Below, in pieces: positions 7,985 through 16,681 of a stretch of 42,817 nt of DNA. A model generated the notes under the pieces. The model did not search any database and was not told the origin of the DNA. It worked only from the letters and a program-made list of their open reading frames with translations. Where the stretch lies: positions 1-42,817 of the forward strand of contig JACQZS010000272.1 in NCBI GenBank assembly GCA_016213725.1, written 5' to 3'. The translations under genes and the position numbers were made by a program. This DNA comes from Acidobacteriota bacterium (lineage in GTDB: Bacteria > Acidobacteriota > Terriglobia > Bryobacterales > Bryobacteraceae). How positions within the stretch are numbered: position 1 is the first letter of the stretch; each line of letters begins with the position of its first letter.

Positions 7985-10711
7985 GTGACTTCTATTTCGC
8001 CGGTAAAATCCTGGGCCCTGATGTGGGCAGTTGCGAAGCTAGCGATTTTGCTAGTGGGTGTGCCCGAGTCATGGGCCAAAGGGGAAGGGCCGCGGCCGGA
8101 GGCGGTGGCATCGGCTCACGCAGGTCACCCGGCGGAGCGAGTGGGGAACGTGCTGCTGCTGCACTCCTATCACTCGACGTATGAATGGACGAGTGAGGTT
8201 TCCCGAGGGATTTCGGCGGTGCTGGAGGCGGCACCGTACGAGATTGAGCTGTGGGCGGAGTTCATGGATGCGAAGCGGACGCTGCCCGAGACGCGGCGGG
8301 AGTGGATGAGGGACCTGCTACAGCGAAAGTACGGACGGATCCGTCTGGACCTAGTGATCGCCGTGGATGACGATGCGGCGGCCTACATGGCAATGGAGGA
8401 CAACGGCCTGCGGCGCGACATTCCAGTGGTGTATTGCGGAGTGTCGAGTCCGGAATTGATTCAGAGGCTTCCGAAGGAGCGGTTTACGGGGGTGCAGGAG
8501 ATCCACGGGGCGGGCGATTTTCTGTTGGCGCAGCGGTGGTTTTGGAGAGGTGAGGGCGTTCTGGTGCTGGTGGTGGACAATTCCCCTACGGGGAAAAGCA
8601 TGAAAGAACTGTATGCAAGGGCTCTGACGGAATTCCCGCGGGTGAAGCCGGTAATTCTGGACGGAGCCGAGCTCACGACGGAAGAGATCCTGGCGCGTTT
8701 GCGCGGTATGCCGGCGCCGGGCCTGGTGTTGCTGAGCGCCTTCACCCGAGATGTGAACGGAACGTATATCCCTCCCCAGGACGCTGGCCGGAAAATTTCG
8801 GAAGCGGCGCGGGCGCCGGTAGTGAGCCCGAATGTGAGCCAGTTAGGGCAGGGCCTCCTGGCAGGCAACGCGAACTCAGGATTCGCGCATGGAAAACTGA
8901 CCGGCGAGATGGCAGTCCGCATTTTGCGCGGCGAGCCGTTGGCGGAGATACCCAGGCAGCAGCATGGCAAGCTCTGGCTTGTGATTGACGACCGCGTGGG
9001 GAAACGGTGGGGCCTCAGGGCGAGCGACTATCCGCAGGATGCGATTGTCGTGAACGAGGAAGCGGGTTGGCGGAAGACCTATGCCGAGAATCGCAGACTG
9101 ATCTGGGCGATTGCACTGGGTTTTCTGGCACAGACGGCAGTGACGCTTGCTCTCGTGGTCATGATCGTCAGAAAGAGGAGGGTGGAGCAGGAACTGAGAG
9201 CAAGCCAGGCGAATGTGGAGCGAGCGCAAAAGATCGCCAAACTGGGGCATTGGGAGAGGGATGTCAAGACGGGGCGGCTGTACTGGTCCGACGAAGTCTT
9301 CCGCCTGTATGGGTATGAGCCGGGGAGTTTCGAACTAGATAGCAGGAAGCACCTGGAGATGGTGCATCCGGAGGACCGGCAAAGGGTGGAAGAGCTGATC
9401 GCGAAGTCGGATTTGAGTGGGAAAAGCCGGGTGCTGGAATTCCGGATCATACGCCGTGACGGTTCGGTGAGGCACATGCGAAGTCTGGGGGAATGGTCCA
9501 GGCGTCCGAATGGAGACACCCTGGTGGCGGGGGTGGTTCAGGACATCACTGAGTTGAGGGAGATGGAGGAGCATTTCCGGCACGCGCAGCGGGTGGAGTC
9601 GCTGGGGAACATGGCCGGCGGAATTGCACACGACTTCAATAATCTGCTGACGATCATCAACGGGTATTGCCAGATTCTGTTGCTGAAGATGGGGGCCGAC
9701 GATCCGAATCTGGCGAAGGTGAAGGAGATCCACAGAGCCGGGGAGCGTGCGGCGGCGCTGACGAAGCAGCTACTGGCATTCAGCCGCAAGCAGGTGATGG
9801 AGACGCGCGTGCTGGACCTGAACGAGTTAGTGGAGTCAGCGGAGGGACTATTGCGGCCCCTGCTGGGAGAATCGATCAGTTACAGGACGGAGTTGAGCGA
9901 GGGGCTGCACGCGGTGAAGGCCGATCCGTATCAACTGGAGCAGGTTCTCGTGAACCTCGTAGTGAACTCCAAGGATGCGATGGGAGACGGCGGGGTGCTG
10001 CTGATAGAGACCCGGAACGAAGACCTGGCTGGATTTACATCCTGGAATGGGTTGGAGATCGAGCCGGGTCCTTATGTGCGGTTGGTTGTGACCGACAGCG
10101 GGCATGGCATGAGCGAAGAGGTGCGCCAGCGGGTCTTCGAGCCGTTTTTTACGACGAAGCCGCAGGGAAAGGGCACCGGTTTGGGTTTGGCGTCGGTGTT
10201 CGGCATCGTGCGGCAAAGCGACGGCTATGTCTCTGTGGTGAGCCAGCCGGGGATGGGTACATCGTTCCATGTGCTGCTACCCGCGGCTGACGGGCAGGCG
10301 TCCATCGCGGAGGAGCGGACCGAGGCCTTACGGCCCGGAGAAGGGCGGATTCTGATTGTCGAGGACGAGGAACAGATCCGGACCCTGGCCGCGGCGGCGC
10401 TGACTGAGTTGGGCTACCGGGTGACTGCGGCGGCGGGTCCGCAAGAGGCCCTGATGATCGATTTCAGCAAATTGGGCACGCCTGAATTGCTGGTGGCGGA
10501 CATCGTGATGCCGGGCATGAGCGGGTTGGCGCTGGCGAAGAAGCTGCGGGAGCGGTGGCCGAGCCTCAGAGTGTTGGTGATGTCCGGGTATCCCGGGAGG
10601 GAGTTGGATCTGGAGGAACTGGGGGATGCCGCTTTCCTTGCCAAACCTTTCTTGCCTGCGGAGCTGGCGGACAAGGTGAGGGAGATGCTGGGAGGAGGCC
10701 GCAGCCGCTAA
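7985..10711 (+). CDS. Hybrid sensor histidine kinase with ABC-substrate-binding-like sensor domain
   Basis: Membrane-bound hybrid kinase of about 908 residues from GTG 7985; ATG 8021 is an alternative, and the frame is open further upstream. Domains: N-terminal signal/anchor ([16 protein letters not shown]), periplasmic ABC_sub_bind-like sensor about 50-340 ([49 protein letters not shown]), a membrane helix near 372-395, a PAS domain with PAC about 415-525 (ending [12 protein letters not shown]), HisKA with phospho-acceptor His549 in GGIAHDFNN, HATPase with [16 protein letters not shown] and GKGTGLGL, and a C-terminal receiver with DEEQ and phospho-Asp in VADIVMPG. No DNA-binding output and no partner regulator nearby. 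The transposon begins 59 bp after its stop. Confidence 0.93.
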   Translation: MTSISPVKSWALMWAVAKLAILLVGVPESWAKGEGPRPEAVASAHAGHPAERVGNVLLLHSYHSTYEWTSEVSRGISAVLEAAPYEIELWAEFMDAKRTLPETRREWMRDLLQRKYGRIRLDLVIAVDDDAAAYMAMEDNGLRRDIPVVYCGVSSPELIQRLPKERFTGVQEIHGAGDFLLAQRWFWRGEGVLVLVVDNSPTGKSMKELYARALTEFPRVKPVILDGAELTTEEILARLRGMPAPGLVLLSAFTRDVNGTYIPPQDAGRKISEAARAPVVSPNVSQLGQGLLAGNANSGFAHGKLTGEMAVRILRGEPLAEIPRQQHGKLWLVIDDRVGKRWGLRASDYPQDAIVVNEEAGWRKTYAENRRLIWAIALGFLAQTAVTLALVVMIVRKRRVEQELRASQANVERAQKIAKLGHWERDVKTGRLYWSDEVFRLYGYEPGSFELDSRKHLEMVHPEDRQRVEELIAKSDLSGKSRVLEFRIIRRDGSVRHMRSLGEWSRRPNGDTLVAGVVQDITELREMEEHFRHAQRVESLGNMAGGIAHDFNNLLTIINGYCQILLLKMGADDPNLAKVKEIHRAGERAAALTKQLLAFSRKQVMETRVLDLNELVESAEGLLRPLLGESISYRTELSEGLHAVKADPYQLEQVLVNLVVNSKDAMGDGGVLLIETRNEDLAGFTSWNGLEIEPGPYVRLVVTDSGHGMSEEVRQRVFEPFFTTKPQGKGTGLGLASVFGIVRQSDGYVSVVSQPGMGTSFHVLLPAADGQASIAEERTEALRPGEGRILIVEDEEQIRTLAAAALTELGYRVTAAAGPQEALMIDFSKLGTPELLVADIVMPGMSGLALAKKLRERWPSLRVLVMSGYPGRELDLEELGDAAFLAKPFLPAELADKVREMLGGGRSR

Positions 10712-10764
10712 CCTCGTGGCCTGCGGATGGACCGGAGCGAATGCTTGGAAGAGGGCGACGCCAG

Positions 10765-10770
10765 GTATGG
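10765..10770. repeat. Target-site duplication, left copy (GTATGG)
   Basis: Six bases immediately before the transposon left terminus. The identical GTATGG stands directly after the right terminus at 16695-16700, as expected for staggered cutting by a DDE transposase. Confidence 0.9.
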
Positions 10771-10797
10771 TGTAACGCTCCGCGATTTTCCCCCGCG
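10771..10797 (+). repeat. Terminal inverted repeat, left
   Basis: Pairs with 16668-16694 on the other strand: 7 perfect outer bases, 19 of 27 overall. A second block about 35 bp in (CGCTTTTCTCGAATTAAG) resembles one about 50 bp inside the right end (CGTTTTCTCAGATTCAG), probably subterminal transposase sites. Confidence 0.85.
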
Positions 10798-10834
10798 TAG
10801 CGAGCCGCTTTTCTCGAATTAAGTCCAGACTGAA

Positions 10835-10860
10835 CCGTCGCGATCGTGCGAACGCGACGG
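10835..10860. other. Stem-loop in transposon left end
   Basis: A perfect 8-bp stem CCGTCGCG / CGCGACGG encloses a 10-nt loop. It has no T tract, so it is more likely a protein-binding palindrome or a barrier to read-in transcription than a classical terminator. The rest of the 260-bp non-coding left end holds no gene. Confidence 0.5.
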
Positions 10861-10985
10861 ACTGCAGTTTGAATCACTGGCGGGATCGCACGGGATACCG
10901 ATAATCCCAGCCTCGCCCCCGGGTTTTGATTCCAGGGTAGGATGACGGGCGGAGAGCCCGACTGATATAGGCAGCCAGGCCCTCC

Positions 10986-11051
10986 CCTACACCCATTCAG
11001 GGAGTCTTGACCACTCCCGGAAAGGCGCCCATGCAGATCCTACACCCATTC
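10986..11051 (+). repeat. 13-bp direct repeat flanking the zinc-ribbon gene start
   Basis: CCTACACCCATTC occurs exactly at 10986-10998 and again at 11039-11051, 53 bp apart. The second copy is codons 3-7 of the zinc-ribbon gene. It could be a pair of binding sites for autoregulation by an element protein, or a relic of a small duplication. Confidence 0.6.
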
Positions 11052-11636
11052 GTCGGCTCGATCCAACAGTACGCCGAAGCGATCTCCGATCCCGAGCGCT
11101 ACCGCCCGGATCACTGTCCTCAATGCGACGCCAAACAGCCACTCACCGGGCATGGCTTTTATCGCCGTACGCTGGTCGATCCCGGCTTTGAGGGCGTGAT
11201 CCGCGTGCGCCGCTATCTGTGTCGCCTCTGCAAACGTACGGTCTCTTTGCTGCCCGAGTTCGCCCTGCCGTGGCTGCGGTTCAGCCTCACAGTGATCTCG
11301 CTTTTTCTGGTAGCGCGTCTGCTCCAGGGCCTCACCCTCGCGGCGGCCGCGCTGGCGGCATCGCAAACCGCTATGCCGTATCAGCGCGGGCAGTTCTGGA
11401 TTCGCCGTTTTCGAAGGCAAGCTCCCGCGCTTGCCGTGGCGCTGGCACCGCTCGCGGCACGAGTCACCGCGCCCGACTTTGTCGCCCGCGCGCTCGCCAT
11501 GCTGGAATCCGTCGGCTGGATCGCCGGTCACCGCTTCCTACTCTCCGAGCTGCGCGCTCACCTACTGGGCTGGCCGCGGTTTCTCGTTCCGCACGGGCGG
11601 CGCACCACGCTGGCGCCGGCGCTCCCCACCACCTGA
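11031..11636 (+). CDS. Zinc-ribbon transposon protein (DUF6431-like)
   Basis: About 201 residues from ATG 11031, which has GGAAAGG as ribosome site; a TTG at 11007 is a longer alternative. The N-terminal third is a zinc ribbon: HCPQC near residues 35-39 and LCRLC about 40 residues later give CxxC...CxxC. A hydrophobic helical segment (LRFSLTVISLFLVARLLQGL) and a basic region (FWIRRFRRQ) follow, as in the zinc-finger plus helix-turn-helix start of several transposases, but no DDE residues are present. From memory it resembles DUF6431, found next to DDE/ExeA pairs; that is not verified. First gene of the transposon operon, 73 bp before the transposase. A DNA-binding role in end recognition or regulation is inferred. 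Confidence 0.75.
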   Translation: MQILHPFVGSIQQYAEAISDPERYRPDHCPQCDAKQPLTGHGFYRRTLVDPGFEGVIRVRRYLCRLCKRTVSLLPEFALPWLRFSLTVISLFLVARLLQGLTLAAAALAASQTAMPYQRGQFWIRRFRRQAPALAVALAPLAARVTAPDFVARALAMLESVGWIAGHRFLLSELRAHLLGWPRFLVPHGRRTTLAPALPTT

Positions 11637-11709
11637 GGCTACACACACAACATTTGCCTTGAGCCAGCACGGCTTCCCGTCTTAGGCTTTGGGGCGGGAG
11701 AGAAAATCA

Positions 11710-13023
11710 GTGGATGACAAAGCCGAAAAACTCGCCCTCTTCCGCTACGGTCTGATCGCTTCGTTGGTCCTCGAGCCACTACCTCACGGCGAGCTCACGC
11801 GCCGCGCCGAGGAGATCGCGGCCCGCCATTACGACATCCCCGATTCTAAACGCCGCGCCGTCACCGTCGATACGCTGCTGGAATGGGCCAAGCGCTACCG
11901 CAACGGCGGCTTCGAGGCGCTGGCACCCAAACCGCGCCAGGATCGCGGCCAGTCGCGCACCATCACCCCGCAGCTGGCGGACCTGATCGAACGCCTCAAG
12001 CGCGAAAACCCGCATCGCACCGGCACCACGCTGCTGCGCGAACTGGCTCTGTCTTCCGGCCAGAACGAGGCGCCGCTGTCGGCCTCCACGCTGTATCGCT
12101 TCCTCAAACAGCGCGGCCTCTCGGAAAGGCAACTGCTGGCCCCGCCGGGACGCAAGAAGTTCGAAGCCGAACTCGCCAACCAGATCTGGCAGGCCGACAT
12201 GCTATTCGGCCCCTGGGTCACGCGCCCCGGCGGCGGTCGCAGGCAGGTGTTCCTGCACGCCACGCTGGACGATGCCAGCCGGCTCATCCCGCACGCGCAG
12301 TTCTATGCCAGCCAGGGACTCGACGCCGCGCTCGACTGCCTGCGTCAGGCCATCGCCGCACGCGGCATTCCTGTCCGCCTGTACATCGACAACGCCAAGA
12401 TGTACCGCTCGCCGCAACTGGCCCGCATTGCCGCCTCGATTGGCACGCTGATCATTCACTCGCGGCCTTACCAGCCCGAGGGGCGCGGAAAGATCGAACG
12501 CTGCTTTCGCACCGTCCGCGATCAATTCCTCGCCAACCTCGATCCCAAACGCCGGTTGACTCTCGAGGAACTCAACGATCGCCTCTGGGCCTGGATCGAC
12601 GGCGTGTATCACCGCTCCCAACACAGCGCCCTCGGAATGACGCCGCTCCTGCGCTGGCAGCGCGATATCGAGCATGTCCGCCAGCTTCCGCCCGCCACCG
12701 ATCTGCGCCGCCTCTTCTTCCATCGCCTCGACCGGCTGGTGCGCCGCGATTCGACGTTCCTGCTGCACAACCGCCTGTATGAAGCGCCGCCGCATCTGGC
12801 CGGCCAGACCATCGAAGCGCGCTACGATCCCCTCGATCCCACCGAGGTCGAGGTCTGGCACCAGGGACAACTCCAGGCCGCGGTGCACCCCCTCGATCCG
12901 GTCGTCAATGGCCGCCTGCCTTCCGCCCAGCCGACTGACGCTCCTAGGCCGGCGCCCACCGGAATCAATTTCGTCGAACTGCTCAACCACAACAAGGACG
13001 ACGACGAGGAGCCGCCATGGTAG
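11710..13023 (+). CDS. DDE integrase-type transposase (TniA/Mu-like)
   Basis: Catalyses strand cutting and transfer of the element. 437 residues from GTG 11710, which has GGGAGAG upstream; TTG 11689 is possible. The N-terminal 130 residues are helix-turn-helix domains (VDTLLEWAKRYRNGGFEAL, LSASTLYRFLKQRGLS). The rve catalytic core carries the acidic triad: Asp in IWQADMLFGPW, Asp in RLYIDNAKMY, Glu in EGRGKIERCFRTVRDQF. A C-terminal Mu-like beta-barrel follows (YEAPPHLAGQTIEARYDP, EVEVWHQG) and an acidic tail ends in EEPPW. Length and order match Tn5053 TniA/IS481 rather than IS21 IstA. The next gene starts inside its last codons (7-bp overlap). Confidence 0.93.
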   Translation: MDDKAEKLALFRYGLIASLVLEPLPHGELTRRAEEIAARHYDIPDSKRRAVTVDTLLEWAKRYRNGGFEALAPKPRQDRGQSRTITPQLADLIERLKRENPHRTGTTLLRELALSSGQNEAPLSASTLYRFLKQRGLSERQLLAPPGRKKFEAELANQIWQADMLFGPWVTRPGGGRRQVFLHATLDDASRLIPHAQFYASQGLDAALDCLRQAIAARGIPVRLYIDNAKMYRSPQLARIAASIGTLIIHSRPYQPEGRGKIERCFRTVRDQFLANLDPKRRLTLEELNDRLWAWIDGVYHRSQHSALGMTPLLRWQRDIEHVRQLPPATDLRRLFFHRLDRLVRRDSTFLLHNRLYEAPPHLAGQTIEARYDPLDPTEVEVWHQGQLQAAVHPLDPVVNGRLPSAQPTDAPRPAPTGINFVELLNHNKDDDEEPPW

Positions 13024-13817
13024 AAGCCTTCTTCGGTTTTAAGAAAACTCCATTCGGCGACAGCCCCGATCCCAAACAGTTGTTCCCGTCGCAGGCCTGG
13101 AACCAGGTCAAGGCGCGGCTGCAGTTCCTGGTCGATCATCGCGGCGCGGGCCTGATAACCGGCGAGGTCGGCTCGGGCAAGTCCACCGCCGCACGCAGCT
13201 TCACCGCCGGGCTCAATCCCAACCTCTTCAAGGTGATGTATCTGCACTGGACGCCCGGCTCGGCACTGGACCTGCTGCGCCAGGTGGCGCTTGAGCTGGA
13301 TCTGGAGCCGGCACACTTTCGCGGCGATCTCGCGCGCCAGATCTCACAGGCCATCGTGCGGCTCAATCAGAGCAAAAAGCAGCACCCTCTGCTCATCTGC
13401 GATGAGGCGCAGTTACTCTGCCATCCGGCCCTGGAACAGCTCCCGTTGCTGCTCAACTTCGACATGGATTCGTCACGTTACCTGACGCTGTTGCTCGTTG
13501 GCCAGCCGCTGCTGCGCCGCACCCTCTCCTTGCAGATGCACGAGCCGCTGCGGCAGCGCATCGCCGTGCAGTACCACCTGGAAGGTCTCTCACGCGAGGA
13601 GCTCGATGCTCATCTGGCGCACCAGTTGAAGGCCGCCGGAGTCACGCAGCCGCTGTTTGACGACACCGCCCGGCAGGCGCTCTATCAGGCCACCAAAGGC
13701 ATTCTGCGCAAAGTCAACAAGCTGGCCCTTACGGCACTGCGCCTGGCGGCGGCACGCAAGGCGCACCAGGTCGGCGAAGCGATCCTGCTGGACGCCACCA
13801 CGGAGGCGATGCTATGA
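13017..13817 (+). CDS. ExeA/TniB-like AAA+ ATPase of the transposon
   Basis: 266 residues. Begins FFGFKKTPFGDSPDP, the ExeA-type opening. Walker A is GEVGSGKST near 50-58, Walker B LLICDEAQLL (DEAQ), sensor-1 like LLLVGQP, and an arginine-rich LRQRIAVQYHLEGLSREE block precedes the C-terminal lid. In Tn7 and Tn5053 the matching AAA+ proteins (TnsC, TniB) form ATP-dependent filaments that select the target and activate the DDE transposase; the same job is inferred here. It overlaps the transposase by 7 bp and the next ATPase by 4 bp (ATGA), so the three are made together. Confidence 0.92.
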   Translation: MVEAFFGFKKTPFGDSPDPKQLFPSQAWNQVKARLQFLVDHRGAGLITGEVGSGKSTAARSFTAGLNPNLFKVMYLHWTPGSALDLLRQVALELDLEPAHFRGDLARQISQAIVRLNQSKKQHPLLICDEAQLLCHPALEQLPLLLNFDMDSSRYLTLLLVGQPLLRRTLSLQMHEPLRQRIAVQYHLEGLSREELDAHLAHQLKAAGVTQPLFDDTARQALYQATKGILRKVNKLALTALRLAAARKAHQVGEAILLDATTEAML

Positions 13818-14785
13818 AGCCCGCCGCAGCGGCTGTGATGTCGCTGGCGCAGTTGCTCGAGCAGCAGCCGGCGGCGCCGCCGCCCTGCTTGGTGGAACCG
13901 GGACTGTTGCCTCCGCAGGGCATCCTGTTCGTGGGCGGGGAACCCAAGGTCGGCAAGTCGCTGCTGGTGGCCAATCTGGCCCTATCGCTGGCTGCCGGCA
14001 CAGGTCGCATCGGGTTTCCCGTCCCAACGGCGCGCCGCGTCCTGGTCTGCCAGTTCGAGTTGCCCATTCCGCAGTTTGTCAGCCGTCTCGCCACGATGCG
14101 CCGCGTGCTGGGCGCGTCCGCCGACCAGCATCTGCTGGTGGACACGCGCACCGCCGGTCATCTGCTCAGCGCCCCTCAGGGGCTGGGTCATTTCGTGGCG
14201 GCAGCCAAGTCCGCCGCGGCCGAAGTCATTGTTCTGGACCCGCTCTATTCCACGCACGATCAGGACGAGAACGACACCCGCGCCATGGCGGCCTTATGTC
14301 AGTCACTACTGCGGCTGCGCGACGCATCGCGCGCCGCGCTGGTGGTGGTGCATCACGTGCGCAAATCGATTGGCCGCCACGAGATCGGCAGTGCCTTTCG
14401 CGGCTCCAGCGCTTTGCACGCGGTGGGCGACAGTTACTTGCTGGTCACGCGGCCGTCGCCGCAACTGGCGACCGTCGAACTGCGCTTCCAGTTCCGCTAC
14501 GCCGCTCCGCAGCCACCACGCCTGCTGGAGTTGAATCCGGAAACGCTGTGGTTCTCTTCCACGGGTGCGGCGCCCAGCCCCGCCGCCCCCCGCCGGAAAG
14601 TAGAGAAGACCGATCTGGCGCAGGCCATGGCGAACATCGGCGATTGGGCACGTTATAGCGAACTGCGCGGCGAGATCATGAATCTCACCGAGTGTTCCAA
14701 ACGCACCGCGCAGTTGGCCATCACCGAGGCCTGCCGTCAGGGCTGGATCGTGCAGGCCGACGGCCAGTATCGCCTCCCGCTGTAG
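13814..14785 (+). CDS. RecA-like ATPase (AAA_25/RepA type) with C-terminal wHTH-like segment, transposon protein
   Basis: 323 residues. Walker A is GEPKVGKS near residues 42-49, Walker B VIVLDPLYS, and VVVHHVRKS plus GSAFRGSSALHAVGDS are the later RecA-fold motifs seen in RepA-type hexameric helicases and AAA_25 proteins. After a Pro/Ala linker the last 65 residues (DLAQAMANIGDWARYSELRGEIMN through CRQGWIVQADGQYRLPL) look like a winged helix. This is not a TniQ, TnsD, TnsE or resolvase and it occupies the position where such target-selection genes sit in Tn5053/Tn7. ATGA overlap with the upstream ATPase. Role unknown: a second motor, a target selector or a replication loader are possible. Confidence 0.85.
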   Translation: MKPAAAAVMSLAQLLEQQPAAPPPCLVEPGLLPPQGILFVGGEPKVGKSLLVANLALSLAAGTGRIGFPVPTARRVLVCQFELPIPQFVSRLATMRRVLGASADQHLLVDTRTAGHLLSAPQGLGHFVAAAKSAAAEVIVLDPLYSTHDQDENDTRAMAALCQSLLRLRDASRAALVVVHHVRKSIGRHEIGSAFRGSSALHAVGDSYLLVTRPSPQLATVELRFQFRYAAPQPPRLLELNPETLWFSSTGAAPSPAAPRRKVEKTDLAQAMANIGDWARYSELRGEIMNLTECSKRTAQLAITEACRQGWIVQADGQYRLPL

Positions 14786-14881
14786 CTCAGCGGTGGGCGT
14801 CGATGTCCGCACGGGGTCGCGCCCGGGCGGATGCCCAGGGCCGATGCGACGGAGCTGGCTCCAAAGAAATCGGCCGCAACC

Positions 14882-14915
14882 ACCCTCCCGTGCCTCAGAT
14901 CGGGTGCGGGAGGGT
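14882..14915 (+). terminator. Stem-loop after the transposon operon
   Basis: Perfect 9-bp stem ACCCTCCCG / CGGGAGGGT with a 16-nt loop, about 100 bp after the last + gene and before the convergent cargo gene. No T run follows, so intrinsic termination is uncertain. The surrounding 233 bp (14786-15018) hold no gene. Confidence 0.5.
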
Positions 14916-15018
14916 TGCTCATTTGTGCAGCGGGCAGGCCGGATAAACAACACTAGGGTTTTGTCCGTTGGCCTGTATCAACACGCAGATCCCACCGTCA
15001 CAGGAACCTCGCTGCTTC

Positions 15019-16182
15019 TTATCGGGGGAGTACTTCCTCCACCCCACGCAGATCGGTGTGCGCCCGCATCCGCTCGGGAGTGTTGAAGCCGTCGCGCTGC
15101 AGCACTCGCACCGCGTCCCGCTCAGAACCGAACATCCGAGCCTGCCTCTCCTCACCGAGGACCGCGCGCAGGACCTCGCGATCCTCTTCGGACGCGGCGA
15201 TCCCGTGGAGAGGCCGTACGAAACGTTGCCGGCTGACCGGCCCCAGGTAGACGTAGCCGTCACAGTATTGGCGGAGCCGGAGTTCGGGATGGCCTTGGGC
15301 GTAGTAAGAGAACCGCTCGATCACCCCGTCGAATTCCTGATGCGAGGTGTCGAATCCGACTGGCGTGACGTGTGCTTGGAAAGCCTGGTCCAGGACTCCG
15401 CCGAACGGCAGGCAGAACGCCTGCCTATAGAGCAGGATCGGGACGCGGAAGAAGTGCCTTTTCGCTTCGGGGTAGTGCAGTTTAATAAAAAATGGGGACC
15501 GGTTGAACCTAACTTTCAGGTGGTGCCCGATTCGACGCGGCCCTTTGCTCGCCTCAAGCCCCGGCTCATAGTAGCTCGTGAAAGCGTGGTGCGTGCCGGT
15601 GTAAACCAGCATTTTCCCCCGTTCCGACACCGCGCGGTTTATGACCTCCGCCCCGACGCTGTCGTTGACGCCCCAGATGCCGATGATGCTAAGGCGCTGG
15701 CTGCCGCGGTTCACCTCCCATGCCTTTTGAAGGACCTCGTATAGCTCCTCGTAATAGAAGTACGGGGCCGCCGAGAATACGATCCGCCGGGCAAGGCGCT
15801 CGTCGAATGCCGCTCCCGCAAGCAGCCGGTCGATGGCGGACTGGCTCGACTGGCGGAACAACTCGATCGCCACTTGATGGACGCCCGCTCCCGGCAATTG
15901 CGGCAGCAGTCCGATCAGAAACTCGTAATGCTCCCTCACACGGTGTGGTTCTCCGAGCAATACGACCGGATGCTCGGTGAACCTGTGTAGCACATAGGTT
16001 GCTGGGGGTTCCCCGTGCGCCCGCAGCGCAGCAACGAACTCGGCCGTCTCGGCCTGGGACAGCACTCGATAGCTGGGAGCGCGGTTCTCGAACAGATAGA
16101 ACCCCCCTGCGACGACGAGTGCGCCTGCAGTGATCCAGCCAGTTAACTTGATTGCCAAACGCAGACGATGCATAGCACGCAT
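15019..16182 (-). CDS. Membrane-anchored Tiki/ChaN-like protein, transposon cargo
   Basis: 387 residues, oriented against the mobility operon. Start ATG 16182 has AGGA six bases upstream; a second ATG is three codons in. An N-terminal anchor (LAIKLTGWITAGALVVAGGFYLF) is followed by HPVVLLGEPHRVREHYEFL, a GExH motif as in the Tiki superfamily (ChaN, TraB, erythromycin esterase), then VHQVAIELF and, later, GKMLVYTGTHHAFTSYYEPG with a conserved-looking His pair. In that superfamily these acidic and His residues bind metal or haem or form the hydrolase site. The C-terminal 100 residues are not recognised. Inside the transposon boundaries but not a known transposition gene, hence cargo. Probably faces the periplasm. 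Substrate unknown. Confidence 0.7.
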   Translation of the reverse strand: MRAMHRLRLAIKLTGWITAGALVVAGGFYLFENRAPSYRVLSQAETAEFVAALRAHGEPPATYVLHRFTEHPVVLLGEPHRVREHYEFLIGLLPQLPGAGVHQVAIELFRQSSQSAIDRLLAGAAFDERLARRIVFSAAPYFYYEELYEVLQKAWEVNRGSQRLSIIGIWGVNDSVGAEVINRAVSERGKMLVYTGTHHAFTSYYEPGLEASKGPRRIGHHLKVRFNRSPFFIKLHYPEAKRHFFRVPILLYRQAFCLPFGGVLDQAFQAHVTPVGFDTSHQEFDGVIERFSYYAQGHPELRLRQYCDGYVYLGPVSRQRFVRPLHGIAASEEDREVLRAVLGEERQARMFGSERDAVRVLQRDGFNTPERMRAHTDLRGVEEVLPR

Positions 16183-16667
16183 AGTAGGTCCTACATATTC
16201 ATTATCCGAGTTCCGCGCCTCTTTATGCGCCTAAATAGCATCATAGACGCTGAACGCCGACAGGCGCCGATGTCCATCGTCGCGGCCGAAGCAAAGTGGC
16301 TTCCGGTTAGGAAATGGCGCACCGGAATGCGGGGCTCCGGCACCGCCCGGCGGTGATCAAATCCAGATTGCAGACCCAATCACTGCTCAGAGGTTCGCTA
16401 TCCCCCAAGGCCCGTGCCGCCATGGAATTCGTCCGTTGTGCCAGGAAAGAGCGCTGCATTTCTTTGGTGAAGCTCCCGAGCGGAGGCCCTGGGCTATAAA
16501 CGCGAAGACGCGCCCGGCCGCTTCTGCCGGGCGCTTCCAAATGAATTTCTCGGCGGGATACACGGTTGTGCCTACACAGGCGAGTATCCTATCCCTCCGC
16601 CGATTTCACACCCAGCCGGACCGGCAACTGAATCTGAGAAAACGGGCGCGAATTACCGTGAGAACTT
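16183..16667. other. Non-coding right arm of the transposon
   Basis: Nearly 500 bp between the cargo start codon and the right terminal repeat. I see no credible gene. It holds GTAGGTCCTAC (16184-16194, a near-palindrome overlapping the cargo ribosome site), a strong stem-loop at 16510-16534, and a CTGAATCTGAGAAAACG block near 16628-16644 that resembles, inverted, the subterminal block of the left end. Confidence 0.6.
16510..16534. terminator. Strong GC stem-loop in transposon right arm
   Basis: Perfect 9-bp stem GCGCCCGGC / GCCGGGCGC with a 7-nt loop, followed by TTCC rather than a T run. It could block transcription entering or leaving the element. Confidence 0.5.
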
Positions 16668-16681
16668 CGAGGGGAAATAAT
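16653..16681 (+). promoter_or_regulatory. Possible outward promoter at transposon right end
   Basis: TTACCG (16653-16658), a 17-bp spacer, then AATAAT (16676-16681; five of six to TATAAT). Transcription would begin near the terminus and run into the small secreted-protein gene at 16722, whose own upstream region the insertion has displaced. Confidence 0.4.

Noticed and set aside
10771-14785. IS21-type element (IstA/IstB)
   Set aside because: The ATPase is ExeA/TniB-like rather than IstB, and two additional mobility genes lie in the same operon.
14786-15018. An inner right end of a smaller element near 14990-15001 (CCGTCACA)
   Set aside because: It matches the left end poorly and has no target duplication; the end at 16694 matches on both counts.
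16168-16356. Short open frames in the transposon right arm
   Set aside because: Under 70 codons, no ribosome site, no recognisable product, overlapping the cargo start region.
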